From NCBI RefSeq assembly GCF_001660705.2, contig NZ_LYBV02000020.1, forward strand, positions 124,001 through 188,000: 64,000 nt of DNA, in the 5' to 3' direction. The DNA comes from Saccharicrinis aurantiacus. GTDB lineage: Bacteria > Bacteroidota > Bacteroidia > Bacteroidales > Marinilabiliaceae. Below are positions 10,109 to 19,255 of this stretch, piece after piece (position 1 is the stretch's first letter; the number at the start of each line of letters is the position of its first letter). The notes under the pieces are model-generated. The model was not told the origin of the DNA. It did no database searches and saw only the letters and a list, made by a program, of their open reading frames with translations. The translations under genes and the position numbers were made by a program.

Positions 10109-10516
10109 TTAGTTCTTTTGAGCACAATGGTTGCACTTTCCTTTTACTATTAGTTCAATTTCGTTGGCTGTACAGCCCTTGGGTAATGTAGGTTGCGGTA
10201 TTTCAATTGTATCAAGGCAAAGAACTATCTCGCAGGTATTACAAAAAAAATGGGCATGCTCTTTTTTTCTGGTAACAGAATTATCGAGCTCGTATTTTGC
10301 TAATTGATTATCAACTACAATTTTATGTAGTATTTTATGTTCCTCCAGTGTTTTAAAAGATCTGTAAAATGTGGTTCTATCGTAATTCTCTGTTAATCGT
10401 TCACGTATTTCTGTATCAGATAATGCCTCATTCGCATTAATAATTACATCAATAATCCCTTCTCGACAACTGGTTCTTTTTAGCTTATGTTTGTTTAAAA
10501 TGACATTAGACTCCAT
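10109..10516 (-). CDS. zur: Fur-family transcriptional repressor, probably Zur
   Basis: Winged-helix metalloregulator of about 135 residues. I choose the ATG at 10516; an in-frame TTG at 10525 would add three residues. The DNA-binding part holds TTFYRSFKTLEEHKIL, the Fur recognition helix pattern. The dimerisation part has the HAHFFCNTC metal motif, and a second CNHC pair near the C-terminus completes a structural Cys4 zinc site. It heads the operon with the COG0523 GTPase and the MerC-like protein, which favours Zur over Fur or PerR. Two palindromes over its own promoter suggest autoregulation. Confidence 0.88.
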   Translation of the reverse strand: MESNVILNKHKLKRTSCREGIIDVIINANEALSDTEIRERLTENYDRTTFYRSFKTLEEHKILHKIVVDNQLAKYELDNSVTRKKEHAHFFCNTCEIVLCLDTIEIPQPTLPKGCTANEIELIVKGKCNHCAQKN

Positions 10517-10537
10517 AAAATACAATGTTGATTAAAG

Positions 10538-10582
10538 TGCAACAATGTTGCAAGTATAGTGTAAATGCAACATTGTTGCAAA
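10538..10582 (-). promoter_or_regulatory. Predicted zur promoter with two Zur-box palindromes
   Basis: TGCAACAATGTTGCA (10538-10552) and TGCAACATTGTTGCA (10566-10580) are each perfect 7-1-7 inverted repeats, the geometry of Fur/Zur operators, with centres 28 bp apart. On the minus strand a Bacteroidota-like promoter can be read: -33 TTTG (10579-10582), a 20-bp spacer and -7 TATACTTG (10551-10558), one mismatch from TAnnTTTG. One box overlaps the -33 element and spacer, and the other overlaps the -7 edge and likely start site, as expected for repression. Confidence 0.75.
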
Positions 10583-10885
10583 TTATATAGCAGCTATTTA
10601 TCAATAAGAGTCGTTTTTGATTTTTTAACATTATGTCAATAACAGATCTGAAAGCGATGTAGATTCAGCGATTGATGTATGTGTTAAAATCATATTTTAG
10701 TACTTCACCATAAGTCACTTACTAATAATAGTTGAAATTATTATTATGTTGATGTAACTTGTTCGTAAAACTCAACATAATATCCATAGGTTTAATATTC
10801 TATTGATATTGTGATAAATAAGGGAGCGATACTCCTGTTGTATTTTTGCACCACATTGTAATTTAAACTACTAATTGATATACTA
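10583..10885. other. Divergent intergenic region, zur / Oar-like receptor
   Basis: AT-rich and without any convincing reading frame. A possible -7 element TATTTTTG (10841-10848) lies 37 bp before the receptor start on the plus strand, but I see no matching -33 TTTG at the right distance. Confidence 0.5.
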
Positions 10886-13800
10886 ATGATGAAAAACTTA
10901 ATTAGACATGGATTATCCTTTGTACTCTTGTTTTGCATGGGATCTTTATTTGCGCAAATTACAACCTCAGGACTTTCGGGTAGAGTGTACTCAGGGGCTG
11001 AACCTTTAACCGGAGCTACAGTTCTGGCTATTCATGAGCCATCGGGTACTCGTTATGCTACAATTTCAAACTCAGCCGGGCTTTTTGATATTCAGGGGAT
11101 GCGTTCCGGTGGGCCTTACCGAGTTGAATTTTCTTTTATCGGATATAATAAAGAGGTGCATACTGAGGTAAATTTATCGCTTGGTGAAACCTATCAAATT
11201 AATGCCGATTTAAATGAAGGTGTTGATATGGAAGAGGTGGTTGTAACAGCTAGTGCATCGGCTTTTAATGCTGAAAAAACAGGTGCATCAACAAGCATTT
11301 CAGGTAGCCAAATGAAGAGTATGCCAACCATAAACCGAAGCGTTTCGGATATGGCTCGTATGTCTCCATATGCAACCGGAATGAGTATCGCTGGTGGCGA
11401 TGGTAGATCAACGAACTTTACTTTAGATGGGGCAAACTTCAACAACAACTTTGGTCTCTCATCTTCTCTTCCTGGAGGAGGTAACCCAATTTCGCTTGAT
11501 GCTATTGAAGAAATTCAGGTGGTTGTAACACCTTATGATGTGCGTCAAACTAATTTTATTGGAGGAGGTATAAACGCCATTACAAAATCAGGTACAAATA
11601 CCTTTAAGGGAACAGCTTATGCCTATTATACAGATGAGAGCATGCGTGGGAATAAGTTTGGTGATTACGATTTTGGCGAGCGCCCAGATTATTCGCGTAC
11701 AATCATTGGAGCAACCTTAGGCGGACCAATAGTTAAGGATAAACTTTTCTTTTTTGCGAGTGCAGAAACTGTGAAAGAACCGGGACAAGTGGTAAACTGG
11801 AGAGCCTCTGAGAATGGGATTAGTGATGGAGCTACAACTTCACGTGCTAGTGTGGGTGATATGCAAAAAGTAAGCGATCATCTTAAGACAAAGTATGGAT
11901 ATAACACAGGATCATTTACTGATTTTCCTGGAGATGAATCCAATATTAAATTATTGGCCCGAATAGATTGGAATATTAACGATAACCATAAGTTCAACTT
12001 CCGTTACAATTATACAAAAAATCAAGGATGGAACCCTACCAATGGTAATTCTAATAACGCAGGTACGCGTAACAGAGATATGGATCGTATTTCTCAGTAC
12101 AGTATGGCTTTCTCAAATTCAATCTATTCCATAGATAATATTATCAATTCATTATCAACGGAGTTAAATAGTAAGTTTAGCGATAAATTGCACAATAAAT
12201 TAATTGTTACTTATACTGATGTTGAGGATATGCGAGGGTCTAACTCTAGCCCATTTCCATTTATTGATATCATGCACGAAGACGCTTATAATGCAGGTAA
12301 TGATGAACCATACATTTCAGCAGGATACGAACTCTTTACATGGAATAATGGTGTAAATAATGAAGTGTTCAATATTACCGATAACGTAACTTATTATGCC
12401 GATAAGCATAAATTTACAGCAGGTGCTAGTTACGAGTATCAGATGGCCAACAATGCCTATATGCGAAATGGTACTGGTTATTACCGCTACAAGAGTTTAG
12501 ATGATTTCTTAAATGATGCTACTCCTGTTGATTTTGCCTTGACCTATGGTTATGGTGGCGAGAAAAATCCTGCTGCTGAGGTGGCATTTAATCAGATTGG
12601 CGCATATGTACAGGATGAATTTAATGTTAATGACAATTTAAAATTAACTGTTGGTGTTAGAGCTGATTACTTATGGTATAAAGATGACTTAATTCGAAAT
12701 AATGCCATTTACGATTTAGACTTTGGTGGTCGTAAAATAGATACCGGTATGTGGCCCGATGGTAATGTACTTTGGTCGCCACGTGTTGGTTTTACTTGGG
12801 ATGTTAGAGGTGATAAAACTTTTAAAGTACGTGGCGGAACTGGTATCTTTACAGGTCGTTTACCTTTGGTGTTTTTCACAAATATGCCTACAAGTAGTGG
12901 AATGGTTCAGGGTAGTTTTCAGGCAAATACCACTTATGATAATGGTGATACACGCTATCCTAATCAAGAGGGTAGTAACTGGGCTGCACTTTCTGAAGTG
13001 TTTGGCAATGGTATGATTACTAATGTTGATGATATGATCGATAAACTTGCCAACGCAGGATATATTAAAAAAGATATTACTCCTGAGGATGGTGCTTTAC
13101 CAGGCGATATATCAGCTATAGACCCTAACTTTAAAATGCCTCAGGTTTGGAAATCATCACTTGCAGTGGATTACACTTTGCCAACTTCATTTCCTTTTAC
13201 CGCTACAGTTGAAGGTATCTATACCAAAACTATCAATGGTGTAATGCTAAAGAATTGGGATTTAGAAGAAATCGATGATTCTTGGGAAAGATTTCAAGGC
13301 CCAGATAATAGATATATTTATCCGTCTGATATAAGCCATACCGGTACAGATGCTTTTGTACTTTCAAATACAAGTGAGGGGTGGGGTGCTATCGGTAATA
13401 TTACTTTAAATGCAATGCCTGTAAAGAACCTAAACCTAATGGCGGCCTATACGCATACTATGAATAAAGAAGTTTCAGGTATGCCAGGCAGTAGTGCATT
13501 CTCTGCTTATAACGGAATTGTTAGTGTAAACGGTCCTCATGCTTCCGAACTTCAGCGCTCACAATATATGGTTCCTGATAAATTGATTGCCTCGGCTTCA
13601 TACAGGTTGCAATATGCGGGTAATAAATTAGCGACTACCTTTAGTTTATTTTATTCTGGTTTTTCTCCAGAGGGCTTTAGTTATACCTATGCTAATGATA
13701 TGAATGGTAATGGATTTAGCAACGACTTAATTTATATTCCAAGTCAAAAAGGCGAAATTAAATTTGTTTCGTCGGCAGATGAAGACGCATTCTTTAAATT

Positions 13801-14197
13801 TGTAGAGCAAGATAAGTATTTAAGCAAGCACAAAGGAGAATATGCCGAGGCTTATGCTGCACAAGCACCTTGGGTACATAATTTCGATTTACGAATTCTT
13901 CAGGATTTTAACCTTAATGTAGCTAACAGAACGCACACTTTACAATTATCAGTTGATGTATTGAATATTGGGAACTTATTAAACAGTGAGTGGGGAACCT
14001 ATAAAAACCATACTTCGGCTAATAATGGTAATGTTTTAAGATACGAAGGTTTAGATCAGCAAAATAATCCAACCTTTTCAATGCCAATGATTGAAGATAC
14101 TGATGGTAACGATGTTTATCCAACAGAATCGTTTGCCAATAACTACGATTTCACTCAGCTTTGGAGTTTACAAATAGGATTGAGATATATCTTTTAA
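10886..14197 (+). CDS. Oar-like TonB-dependent receptor
   Basis: An outer-membrane receptor of 1103 residues: signal peptide (to about residue 24, SLFAQ), carboxypeptidase-regulatory-like domain (about 28-115), plug domain with VVVTASASAFN and a repeated LDGANFNNNFG stretch, then a large barrel ending in LQIGLRYIF with a terminal Phe. The long plug-proximal motif VTPYDVRQTNFIGGGINAIT is typical of Oar-like proteins. No SusD partner follows. The TTG-rich spacing and a strong terminator right after it make it a single-gene unit. The ligand is unknown; zinc control from the neighbouring zur boxes is possible but not supported. Confidence 0.9.
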   Translation: MMKNLIRHGLSFVLLFCMGSLFAQITTSGLSGRVYSGAEPLTGATVLAIHEPSGTRYATISNSAGLFDIQGMRSGGPYRVEFSFIGYNKEVHTEVNLSLGETYQINADLNEGVDMEEVVVTASASAFNAEKTGASTSISGSQMKSMPTINRSVSDMARMSPYATGMSIAGGDGRSTNFTLDGANFNNNFGLSSSLPGGGNPISLDAIEEIQVVVTPYDVRQTNFIGGGINAITKSGTNTFKGTAYAYYTDESMRGNKFGDYDFGERPDYSRTIIGATLGGPIVKDKLFFFASAETVKEPGQVVNWRASENGISDGATTSRASVGDMQKVSDHLKTKYGYNTGSFTDFPGDESNIKLLARIDWNINDNHKFNFRYNYTKNQGWNPTNGNSNNAGTRNRDMDRISQYSMAFSNSIYSIDNIINSLSTELNSKFSDKLHNKLIVTYTDVEDMRGSNSSPFPFIDIMHEDAYNAGNDEPYISAGYELFTWNNGVNNEVFNITDNVTYYADKHKFTAGASYEYQMANNAYMRNGTGYYRYKSLDDFLNDATPVDFALTYGYGGEKNPAAEVAFNQIGAYVQDEFNVNDNLKLTVGVRADYLWYKDDLIRNNAIYDLDFGGRKIDTGMWPDGNVLWSPRVGFTWDVRGDKTFKVRGGTGIFTGRLPLVFFTNMPTSSGMVQGSFQANTTYDNGDTRYPNQEGSNWAALSEVFGNGMITNVDDMIDKLANAGYIKKDITPEDGALPGDISAIDPNFKMPQVWKSSLAVDYTLPTSFPFTATVEGIYTKTINGVMLKNWDLEEIDDSWERFQGPDNRYIYPSDISHTGTDAFVLSNTSEGWGAIGNITLNAMPVKNLNLMAAYTHTMNKEVSGMPGSSAFSAYNGIVSVNGPHASELQRSQYMVPDKLIASASYRLQYAGNKLATTFSLFYSGFSPEGFSYTYANDMNGNGFSNDLIYIPSQKGEIKFVSSADEDAFFKFVEQDKYLSKHKGEYAEAYAAQAPWVHNFDLRILQDFNLNVANRTHTLQLSVDVLNIGNLLNSEWGTYKNHTSANNGNVLRYEGLDQQNNPTFSMPMIEDTDGNDVYPTESFANNYDFTQLWSLQIGLRYIF

Positions 14198-14271
14198 TTC
14201 CAGATTATGATATTAGAGCTATTGTCTATTTGGAGTAGCTAACAATTTTGGTAAAACAGAATAATTAAATG

Positions 14272-14313
14272 GGATGCAATAGGACTTTGAGTCACTATTG
14301 CATCCTTTTTTTT
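14272..14313 (+). terminator. Strong rho-independent terminator
   Basis: An 11-bp perfect stem GGATGCAATAG / CTATTGCATCC (14272-14282, 14295-14305) is followed by eight T. It ends the Oar-like receptor transcript, and sits between convergent genes. Confidence 0.9.
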
Positions 14314-14349
14314 ATTTAGTCTAACGAAGATTATTGTATGAATAATTAA

Positions 14350-16401
14350 CTATTGCTTAACTACTTTCTGAGTTATTTTTTCGCCATTAGTTAAAGATAT
14401 TGTTGCAATATATATCCCCACAGGTAAATTGGTTAAATCAATTTGATAGAATTCATTATTAGAGGTGCTGATCTCCTTAATAATAAGTTTTCCGCCAATA
14501 TCAGATATTTGTACCGACTCAATTTTATGTGTGGACGCTATAATGTTTAACTGGTTTTTAAATGGGTTAGGATAAATATTGATACCCTCAATTGTTGTAA
14601 AAGAGGTATTTGTTGGGGTTGTGTTAACTTCAATTTCAGCATAAGCATTTCCTGTAGCATCAGGTAGAGATTGTATCTTTGCGATATAGTCTGTGCCAGA
14701 TTCAATATTAATATCACCATAAGTTCCTTGATAAGTATATGAGCCTATCCCAGCATCAATGGTTTCAATAAACTGATCGTTAACCTCGGAATCTTTGGTA
14801 TTGATAAATATGTTTGTGCCTCCTGTTGCATTGGTATCTTCATCCCATGTAATGGTAAAACTATTGCTATTTTGTGCTACTACTTTTACATTACTTGGAG
14901 CAATTACATTTGTTGATTTCTTAAACATAGTGATGTTGTCAAATAGCCATTCTTCGCCCCCTGAATTGTCGTGCACATTAAAAAATAAGGCTAGCTTATT
15001 ATAATGAGCATTCGTAGCTTCTGGTTCTGTTAATTCAGAAAAGTGGAGTTCAATAATTTGCCAGTCGCTACTCATAGAAGGAGTTACCTGTGTTTGTATT
15101 GAGCTGTAATTACCTGAAGTATCCTCTAATTTGCATAGTATCTCAGTTGCAGATGGTGCTAAAACCATCATTTGAATATGATCGAGATCAGTATAATTAA
15201 TAGATTCGTTAAAAGTTAGAGAGGCGCAATTGCTCCACGCTAAATTTGATGGAGTGATGTATTTTCCAACATTTTGTGAGGTGTTAATACCCTGTTGTCT
15301 TGGATTTGTAATTACGGATGCAGTTCCATTCCAAGCATCTAGTTGATAAGGAATATCTTCAAAGTTTACCAATACGAGTTCTTCGTTAGGCGATTGGTAA
15401 GAATCCCAACCGGGCATATCTTCAAGAGTAATTACCTCATCGTAGTTGTAAACGGTTTCTATATCGTTAATTGAGTTAGTTGGATTGCCATTTACATCGA
15501 TATATAAACCGTAAGCCCAGGTCATAAAAAAGGACATTTTGGCTTGAGTACTGATCACGTTCTTTTTTGGTAAGTAAAAGCATTCTCCAAAGGCAACTGG
15601 TTTGTCATTTGCTTCCTGAACCAATGCGTTGTAATAACTGGTATTAGAAAAACCATCGGCATAAATATCAATGGTAGCCACATCAAAGAAATCAGCCCCT
15701 GGGTTGTGTTGTGCAAAGTTGGTATGGATATCTTGTACATTCCATATCCAAATTAAATTATCAAGCCCAAGGGTATTTTGCATGTAGTTGTAAGTTAATT
15801 GCCATAATGCATTTGTATTGGCTGCTCCGCCTGAGTTCCACCAAAATAAACTTTGGTTTTGTTCATGAAAGGGTCGCCAAAAAACTTCAACGCCCTTCTC
15901 TTTTAAATACTCAAGATGAGGAAGTGCAATGCTATTGATTCGTTGTTTCCAAATGGTATTTAATGTTCCTCCATCTGTTAACAGATCGGTCCATTCAGAA
16001 GTGGTAAGTGAACTCATTATGCCGCCATCCCATTGGCATGGTTCTGACTGGTTTGGAGGACATGCATGCCACATCATATTAATAATAGCCCCATTGTTCC
16101 ACTGTTTTTCAGCTTCGTAGGTGACATCCCAACGCAAATTTGAATTGCCATGGAATAATAAGTCGCATCCGTATAATGCGGGATATTTACCCGTTATTGA
16201 ATGTACTTCTTCAGTCCAGTAGCTGGCATCAGTACTACTACCCTGATAGTTTTTTTGATCGTTGTGCTGACCTGATACGATCTTCCCATCAGGCACGCTA
16301 TATAGGTAGTTTAAGGATTTGAAATTGGTTTGGGCCTCTACAATAATAGGTGTAAAAAGGCATAAGGCCATTAAAATGGCACGGTGTAAATTTGTTTTCA
16401 T
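14350..16401 (-). CDS. GH26 endo-beta-mannanase with CBM-like, FN3-like and T9SS domains
   Basis: Secreted glycoside hydrolase of 683 residues. Signal peptide 1-23 (VEAQ). GH26 TIM barrel about 26-335, with the acid/base Glu180 in FWRPFHE and the nucleophile Glu273 in PVAFGECFY; the KIVSGQHND and WHACPP motifs also match GH26. Residues about 342-495 form a CBM-like jelly roll (NFEDIPYQLDAW to WLFDNITMF). About 500-595 is a fibronectin-III-like module also present in the next gene. From 605 comes a T9SS sorting domain (INIYPNPFKNQ). It should attack beta-1,4-mannan or glucomannan at the surface or outside the cell. It lies 131 bp after the acetylesterase gene. Confidence 0.93.
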   Translation of the reverse strand: MKTNLHRAILMALCLFTPIIVEAQTNFKSLNYLYSVPDGKIVSGQHNDQKNYQGSSTDASYWTEEVHSITGKYPALYGCDLLFHGNSNLRWDVTYEAEKQWNNGAIINMMWHACPPNQSEPCQWDGGIMSSLTTSEWTDLLTDGGTLNTIWKQRINSIALPHLEYLKEKGVEVFWRPFHEQNQSLFWWNSGGAANTNALWQLTYNYMQNTLGLDNLIWIWNVQDIHTNFAQHNPGADFFDVATIDIYADGFSNTSYYNALVQEANDKPVAFGECFYLPKKNVISTQAKMSFFMTWAYGLYIDVNGNPTNSINDIETVYNYDEVITLEDMPGWDSYQSPNEELVLVNFEDIPYQLDAWNGTASVITNPRQQGINTSQNVGKYITPSNLAWSNCASLTFNESINYTDLDHIQMMVLAPSATEILCKLEDTSGNYSSIQTQVTPSMSSDWQIIELHFSELTEPEATNAHYNKLALFFNVHDNSGGEEWLFDNITMFKKSTNVIAPSNVKVVAQNSNSFTITWDEDTNATGGTNIFINTKDSEVNDQFIETIDAGIGSYTYQGTYGDINIESGTDYIAKIQSLPDATGNAYAEIEVNTTPTNTSFTTIEGINIYPNPFKNQLNIIASTHKIESVQISDIGGKLIIKEISTSNNEFYQIDLTNLPVGIYIATISLTNGEKITQKVVKQ

Positions 16402-16471
16402 AAGCTAAAAGGAAGTGAATAAAGGGTAATACCAAAAACATCATTCAATAATGCATTCGGTATAAGAGAAA

Positions 16472-16518
16472 TTATGGTGCCTGATTGGAAAGAAGCAATA
16501 GCTATTCAGGCACCATAA
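16472..16518 (-). terminator. Hairpin after the SASA esterase gene
   Basis: Perfect 13-bp arms TTATGGTGCCTGA / TCAGGCACCATAA (16472-16484, 16506-16518) with a 21-nt loop sit just after the esterase stop. On the minus strand they are followed by TTTCTCTT. This is probably a terminator or processing hairpin between the esterase and the GH26 gene. Confidence 0.6.
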
Positions 16519-16532
16519 AATATAATCAACTG

Positions 16533-18503
16533 TTACTTTGCAATAATCATTCTGCGCGAAGCACTTGTATTGCCACTTTTTAGAGTGTAAAAATATACAC
16601 CTGCGGGTAAAGAGCTTGTGTTAAAATTAACAGAGTGCTTTCCTGCTTCTAATGTTTGATTTACTAGAGTAGCCATTTCAATGCCATGTACATTAAAAAC
16701 TTTTAAAGTTGTGTTGGCTAGCTCACTTAAACTAAATGTAATATTTGTATGATTAGTTGCTGGGTTAGGGTAGTTCTGATTTAAAGTAAAACCGGCTTCA
16801 ACTTGCTCTATTTTAGTAGGAGCATTGTTTAAAATATCAATCATAGTATCTGCATATCTTTTGCCCAATTCTCGTGCACCTGCCGAATCAAAATGGATAT
16901 TGTCGTCTTGTATAGAGCAACCTTTTGAAGAAATCACATGAGCTGTTGAGATTGTTGAAGGTAATTGGTCAATAGTGGCATTCATATCTCCTAAATCACC
17001 ACCGTCATCATTATGTCCTACCTGACCAGCTAGGAGCGGCACCATATCCGCATCTAAAGATAAGTCACTTAATATATTTTCATATACAGTTTTTACGTAT
17101 CCTGGCCAATTTACTTCATCACCAGCCCAATAATTCGATTCTCCTTGATGTAATAAAATTCCTTTTATAACACCACTCTTTTTTGCTTCAGTAGCTAGGG
17201 CAATCAGCTTTTGATAAGGATTGCCGCCATAGTACATATCAACTTTATCCTGAAAATCGGCACTAATATGATCTTGATATAAATCTTTATCGAATAAACG
17301 AATATCAGAACCTCCAACTGCCACATGTACTAATCCCACGGAGATACTTTCATCAAGGCTTGCAATCATTGTTTTACCAAAGTTATCTGCTACGGATAAT
17401 TGAGTGTAGCATTGGCAGAGTGGAGGAAGTGCATCGTACCACTTATTATTGGTTCGGTTTAGATTATTACAGTCCATTGCCTGGTAAATTTTAAACCTAC
17501 TATCAGCCACTTTATCCGAACTTTCTATTGGTGCTGAGCCCTCCATGTTTGATTGGCCTATGCATAGGTAAATATGAAAATTAGGATCAAATGCAATATC
17601 CTGTCCTGATTGATCATCCATATTTATTGTTGCATTGGCATAGGCTGAGTTATCAGCATCGGGCAACGATTGAATAGTTACGCTGTAAACGCCACTTCCA
17701 TCTACAGTAACTCCATTTTGGTCACCTTCATAAATATAACTTGTTTCGTCAACAGCTAATGTAGTAACATAAGTAAAGCCATTTCCATCACCAATCTTCT
17801 CAATAAATACATTGGTTCCTCCCGTTGCATTGGCATCATTTTCCCATTCTAAAGTAAATCCGTTGGCAGTAATATTTGAGAAGTTTAAATTAGCAGGTGC
17901 ATTGGGTTCTGGATCTGGAATAACTTGGTTTTTAGATAAGTTATACCACATTTTTTTTGACATATGTGCCAACTCTTCATAGCTGTAATCCGTCTCATCC
18001 CAATTAAAATTCTCAGATAAATATTCTAGCGCTGTACTTAGTGCTATAAAATCAGCACTTTCTCCAGCTTCAATATCTAACGCAAAGTCAGTGTTGCCTG
18101 CAGTAATGGTAACTACATTTCCTACTTGTATCCATGTACCAGTTCCAGTGGGCACTCTTCTGTAACGGTAATTAAAGTCCCACGATTTGGTAGCATCTGC
18201 AAAATCAGCATAAGCCCCATCTATACCAGCATTATTCTCATAGGTTCCGTAAAGGTTACCATCGCCATTGGTACCCGTTGTGGTAAATGTTATAGTATTA
18301 TCTAGTTCAGCGTTAGCATTGGCTAAGTAGTTTGTTAATAGTTCAGTTTTTTCCCAACCCCACGTTTCCCATGAAAAGAGGTCGCTGTAAATGCCCATAT
18401 CTTTAATGTGCCAAGTTCCTTCAATGCTAATGTTTTCGGCCTTAATGAAGCAGCTCGAAATAGAGAGTATACCTAATAATGTTAAAAGAGTAAATTTTTT
18501 CAT
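16533..18503 (-). CDS. SASA-domain (SGNH) carbohydrate acetylesterase with T9SS tail
   Basis: Secreted esterase of 656 residues. Signal peptide to about residue 22. Residues about 25-190 form an unassigned domain that the similar GH26 gene lacks. A fibronectin-III-like module (about 202-296) closely resembles that of the GH26 protein. The catalytic SASA/CE6-like domain (about 305-560) has the nucleophile Ser318 in IGQSNMEG, the HQGESNYW block and the catalytic Asp/His in DDNIHFDSAGA (His537). The T9SS sorting tail begins at about 570 (NYPNPATN). It probably removes acetyl groups from mannan or xylan; its position upstream of the mannanase favours acetylated mannan. Confidence 0.87.
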   Translation of the reverse strand: MKKFTLLTLLGILSISSCFIKAENISIEGTWHIKDMGIYSDLFSWETWGWEKTELLTNYLANANAELDNTITFTTTGTNGDGNLYGTYENNAGIDGAYADFADATKSWDFNYRYRRVPTGTGTWIQVGNVVTITAGNTDFALDIEAGESADFIALSTALEYLSENFNWDETDYSYEELAHMSKKMWYNLSKNQVIPDPEPNAPANLNFSNITANGFTLEWENDANATGGTNVFIEKIGDGNGFTYVTTLAVDETSYIYEGDQNGVTVDGSGVYSVTIQSLPDADNSAYANATINMDDQSGQDIAFDPNFHIYLCIGQSNMEGSAPIESSDKVADSRFKIYQAMDCNNLNRTNNKWYDALPPLCQCYTQLSVADNFGKTMIASLDESISVGLVHVAVGGSDIRLFDKDLYQDHISADFQDKVDMYYGGNPYQKLIALATEAKKSGVIKGILLHQGESNYWAGDEVNWPGYVKTVYENILSDLSLDADMVPLLAGQVGHNDDGGDLGDMNATIDQLPSTISTAHVISSKGCSIQDDNIHFDSAGARELGKRYADTMIDILNNAPTKIEQVEAGFTLNQNYPNPATNHTNITFSLSELANTTLKVFNVHGIEMATLVNQTLEAGKHSVNFNTSSLPAGVYFYTLKSGNTSASRRMIIAK

Positions 18504-18853
18504 ATAAATGTAATTTAGATTATACAGAGTTTATCTTTTTAGGTCTTTATTCCTGATGAAATAGAGAACTGAAAATAATGCTACAAACCTAATGATGAAA
18601 AAATGTATTTATTTGTTAATTACCATTGAAGTGTGATACTTTAATGAATTTTAGGTTTAATTATTAATCTATCTGTGCATAAATATCTCGTAATTATGCG
18701 TTTTGAGGATTTTAAATAATTGGTGTTATAATGAATTTTAATGTACTTATATCGGATTTGAGTAGAATATTACCAACTGTTTTAATTTCCTAATTATTAC
18801 AATAACACCAATTTTATTAATAGAAGTTAATTACTAAGAGAGTGATATTTTTT
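18504..18853. other. Intergenic region upstream of a sigma-54 promoter, with 12-bp inverted repeat
   Basis: No reading frame of note. On the minus strand a TAGGTTTG -7-like element (18584-18591) could serve the esterase gene. A perfect inverted repeat AATTGGTGTTAT / ATAACACCAATT (18718-18729, 18802-18813) lies about 45-135 bp upstream of the sigma-54 promoter on the plus strand, where an enhancer-binding protein would be expected to bind. Confidence 0.5.
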
Positions 18854-18867
18854 GGCACAGGCTTTGC
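18854..18867 (+). promoter_or_regulatory. Sigma-54 (RpoN) promoter
   Basis: TTGGCACAGGCTTTGCAAT contains GG (18854-18855) and GC (18866-18867) separated by exactly 10 bases, and matches the -24/-12 consensus TGGCAC-N5-TTGCA at every key base. The start site would be near 18879. No protein gene follows, only the two hairpin units described next. Confidence 0.82.
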
Positions 18868-18878
18868 AATATTCCTAT

Positions 18879-18960
18879 ACGAAGAGCAAGAGAGTTTTTC
18901 ATAGATTAGGTTAGGGTTTAGGTTATAAATTGGAATGTCTCTAAGGCATTCCAATTTTAT
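18879..18960 (+). ncRNA. Candidate sigma-54-dependent small RNA, unit 1
   Basis: From the predicted start site the sequence has no credible ORF. It carries the motif CATAGATTAGG followed by GGGTTTAGGTTA and ends in an 11-bp stem (18927-18937 with 18947-18957; ATTGGAATG / CATTCCAAT at its core), then TTTTAT. Length would be about 80 nt. The same leader motif occurs in unit 2. I know no named family that I can assign with certainty. Confidence 0.6.
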
Positions 18961-18984
18961 AGAAATCCGCACAAAACAGACATA

Positions 18985-19057
18985 AGAAGTTTTTTTTCAT
19001 AGATTAGGGTTTAGGTTAAAAGAAAGGGATTCAACAACGGTTGAAATCCCTTTTTTT
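18985..19057 (+). ncRNA. Candidate small RNA, unit 2 (same leader motif), with terminator
   Basis: It repeats TTTTTCATAGATTAGG and GGGTTTAGGTTA (about 18990-19018). It ends in a strong terminator: AAGGGATTCAAC / GTTGAAATCCCTT, a 12-bp stem with one bulged A (19024-19052), followed by seven T. It may be a second, tandem small RNA, or the 3' part of a longer transcript reading through unit 1. The stem sequence differs from unit 1 while the leader is kept. Confidence 0.55.
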
Positions 19058-19060
19058 ATG

Positions 19061-19255
19061 TGCAAAAATTTAATTGTCTATTCTTTATGCTGTGAAGTTA
19101 TTTTAAAGGATATCAACTGTATTTCCTTTGCAGTTTGTTCGATTAAGATTGAACGAACATCGAAGAAAATGTCTAGAAACTTTAATTGAACCTTAATGTT
19201 TTTGAGGAAGAAAATTCTCTAGAATTAGTTCCGTAAGGCTTAGTTGTAGGTATAT
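19061..19255. other. Intergenic spacer between small RNA units and the element's left end
   Basis: AT-rich with no ORF I can support. Short inverted words around GTTCG...CGAAC (about 19137-19162) are too short to assign. Confidence 0.4.

Noticed and set aside
10538-10885. Zur control of the Oar-like receptor
   Set aside because: The boxes lie about 300 bp from its start and over the opposite promoter; no box lies near its own -7-like site.
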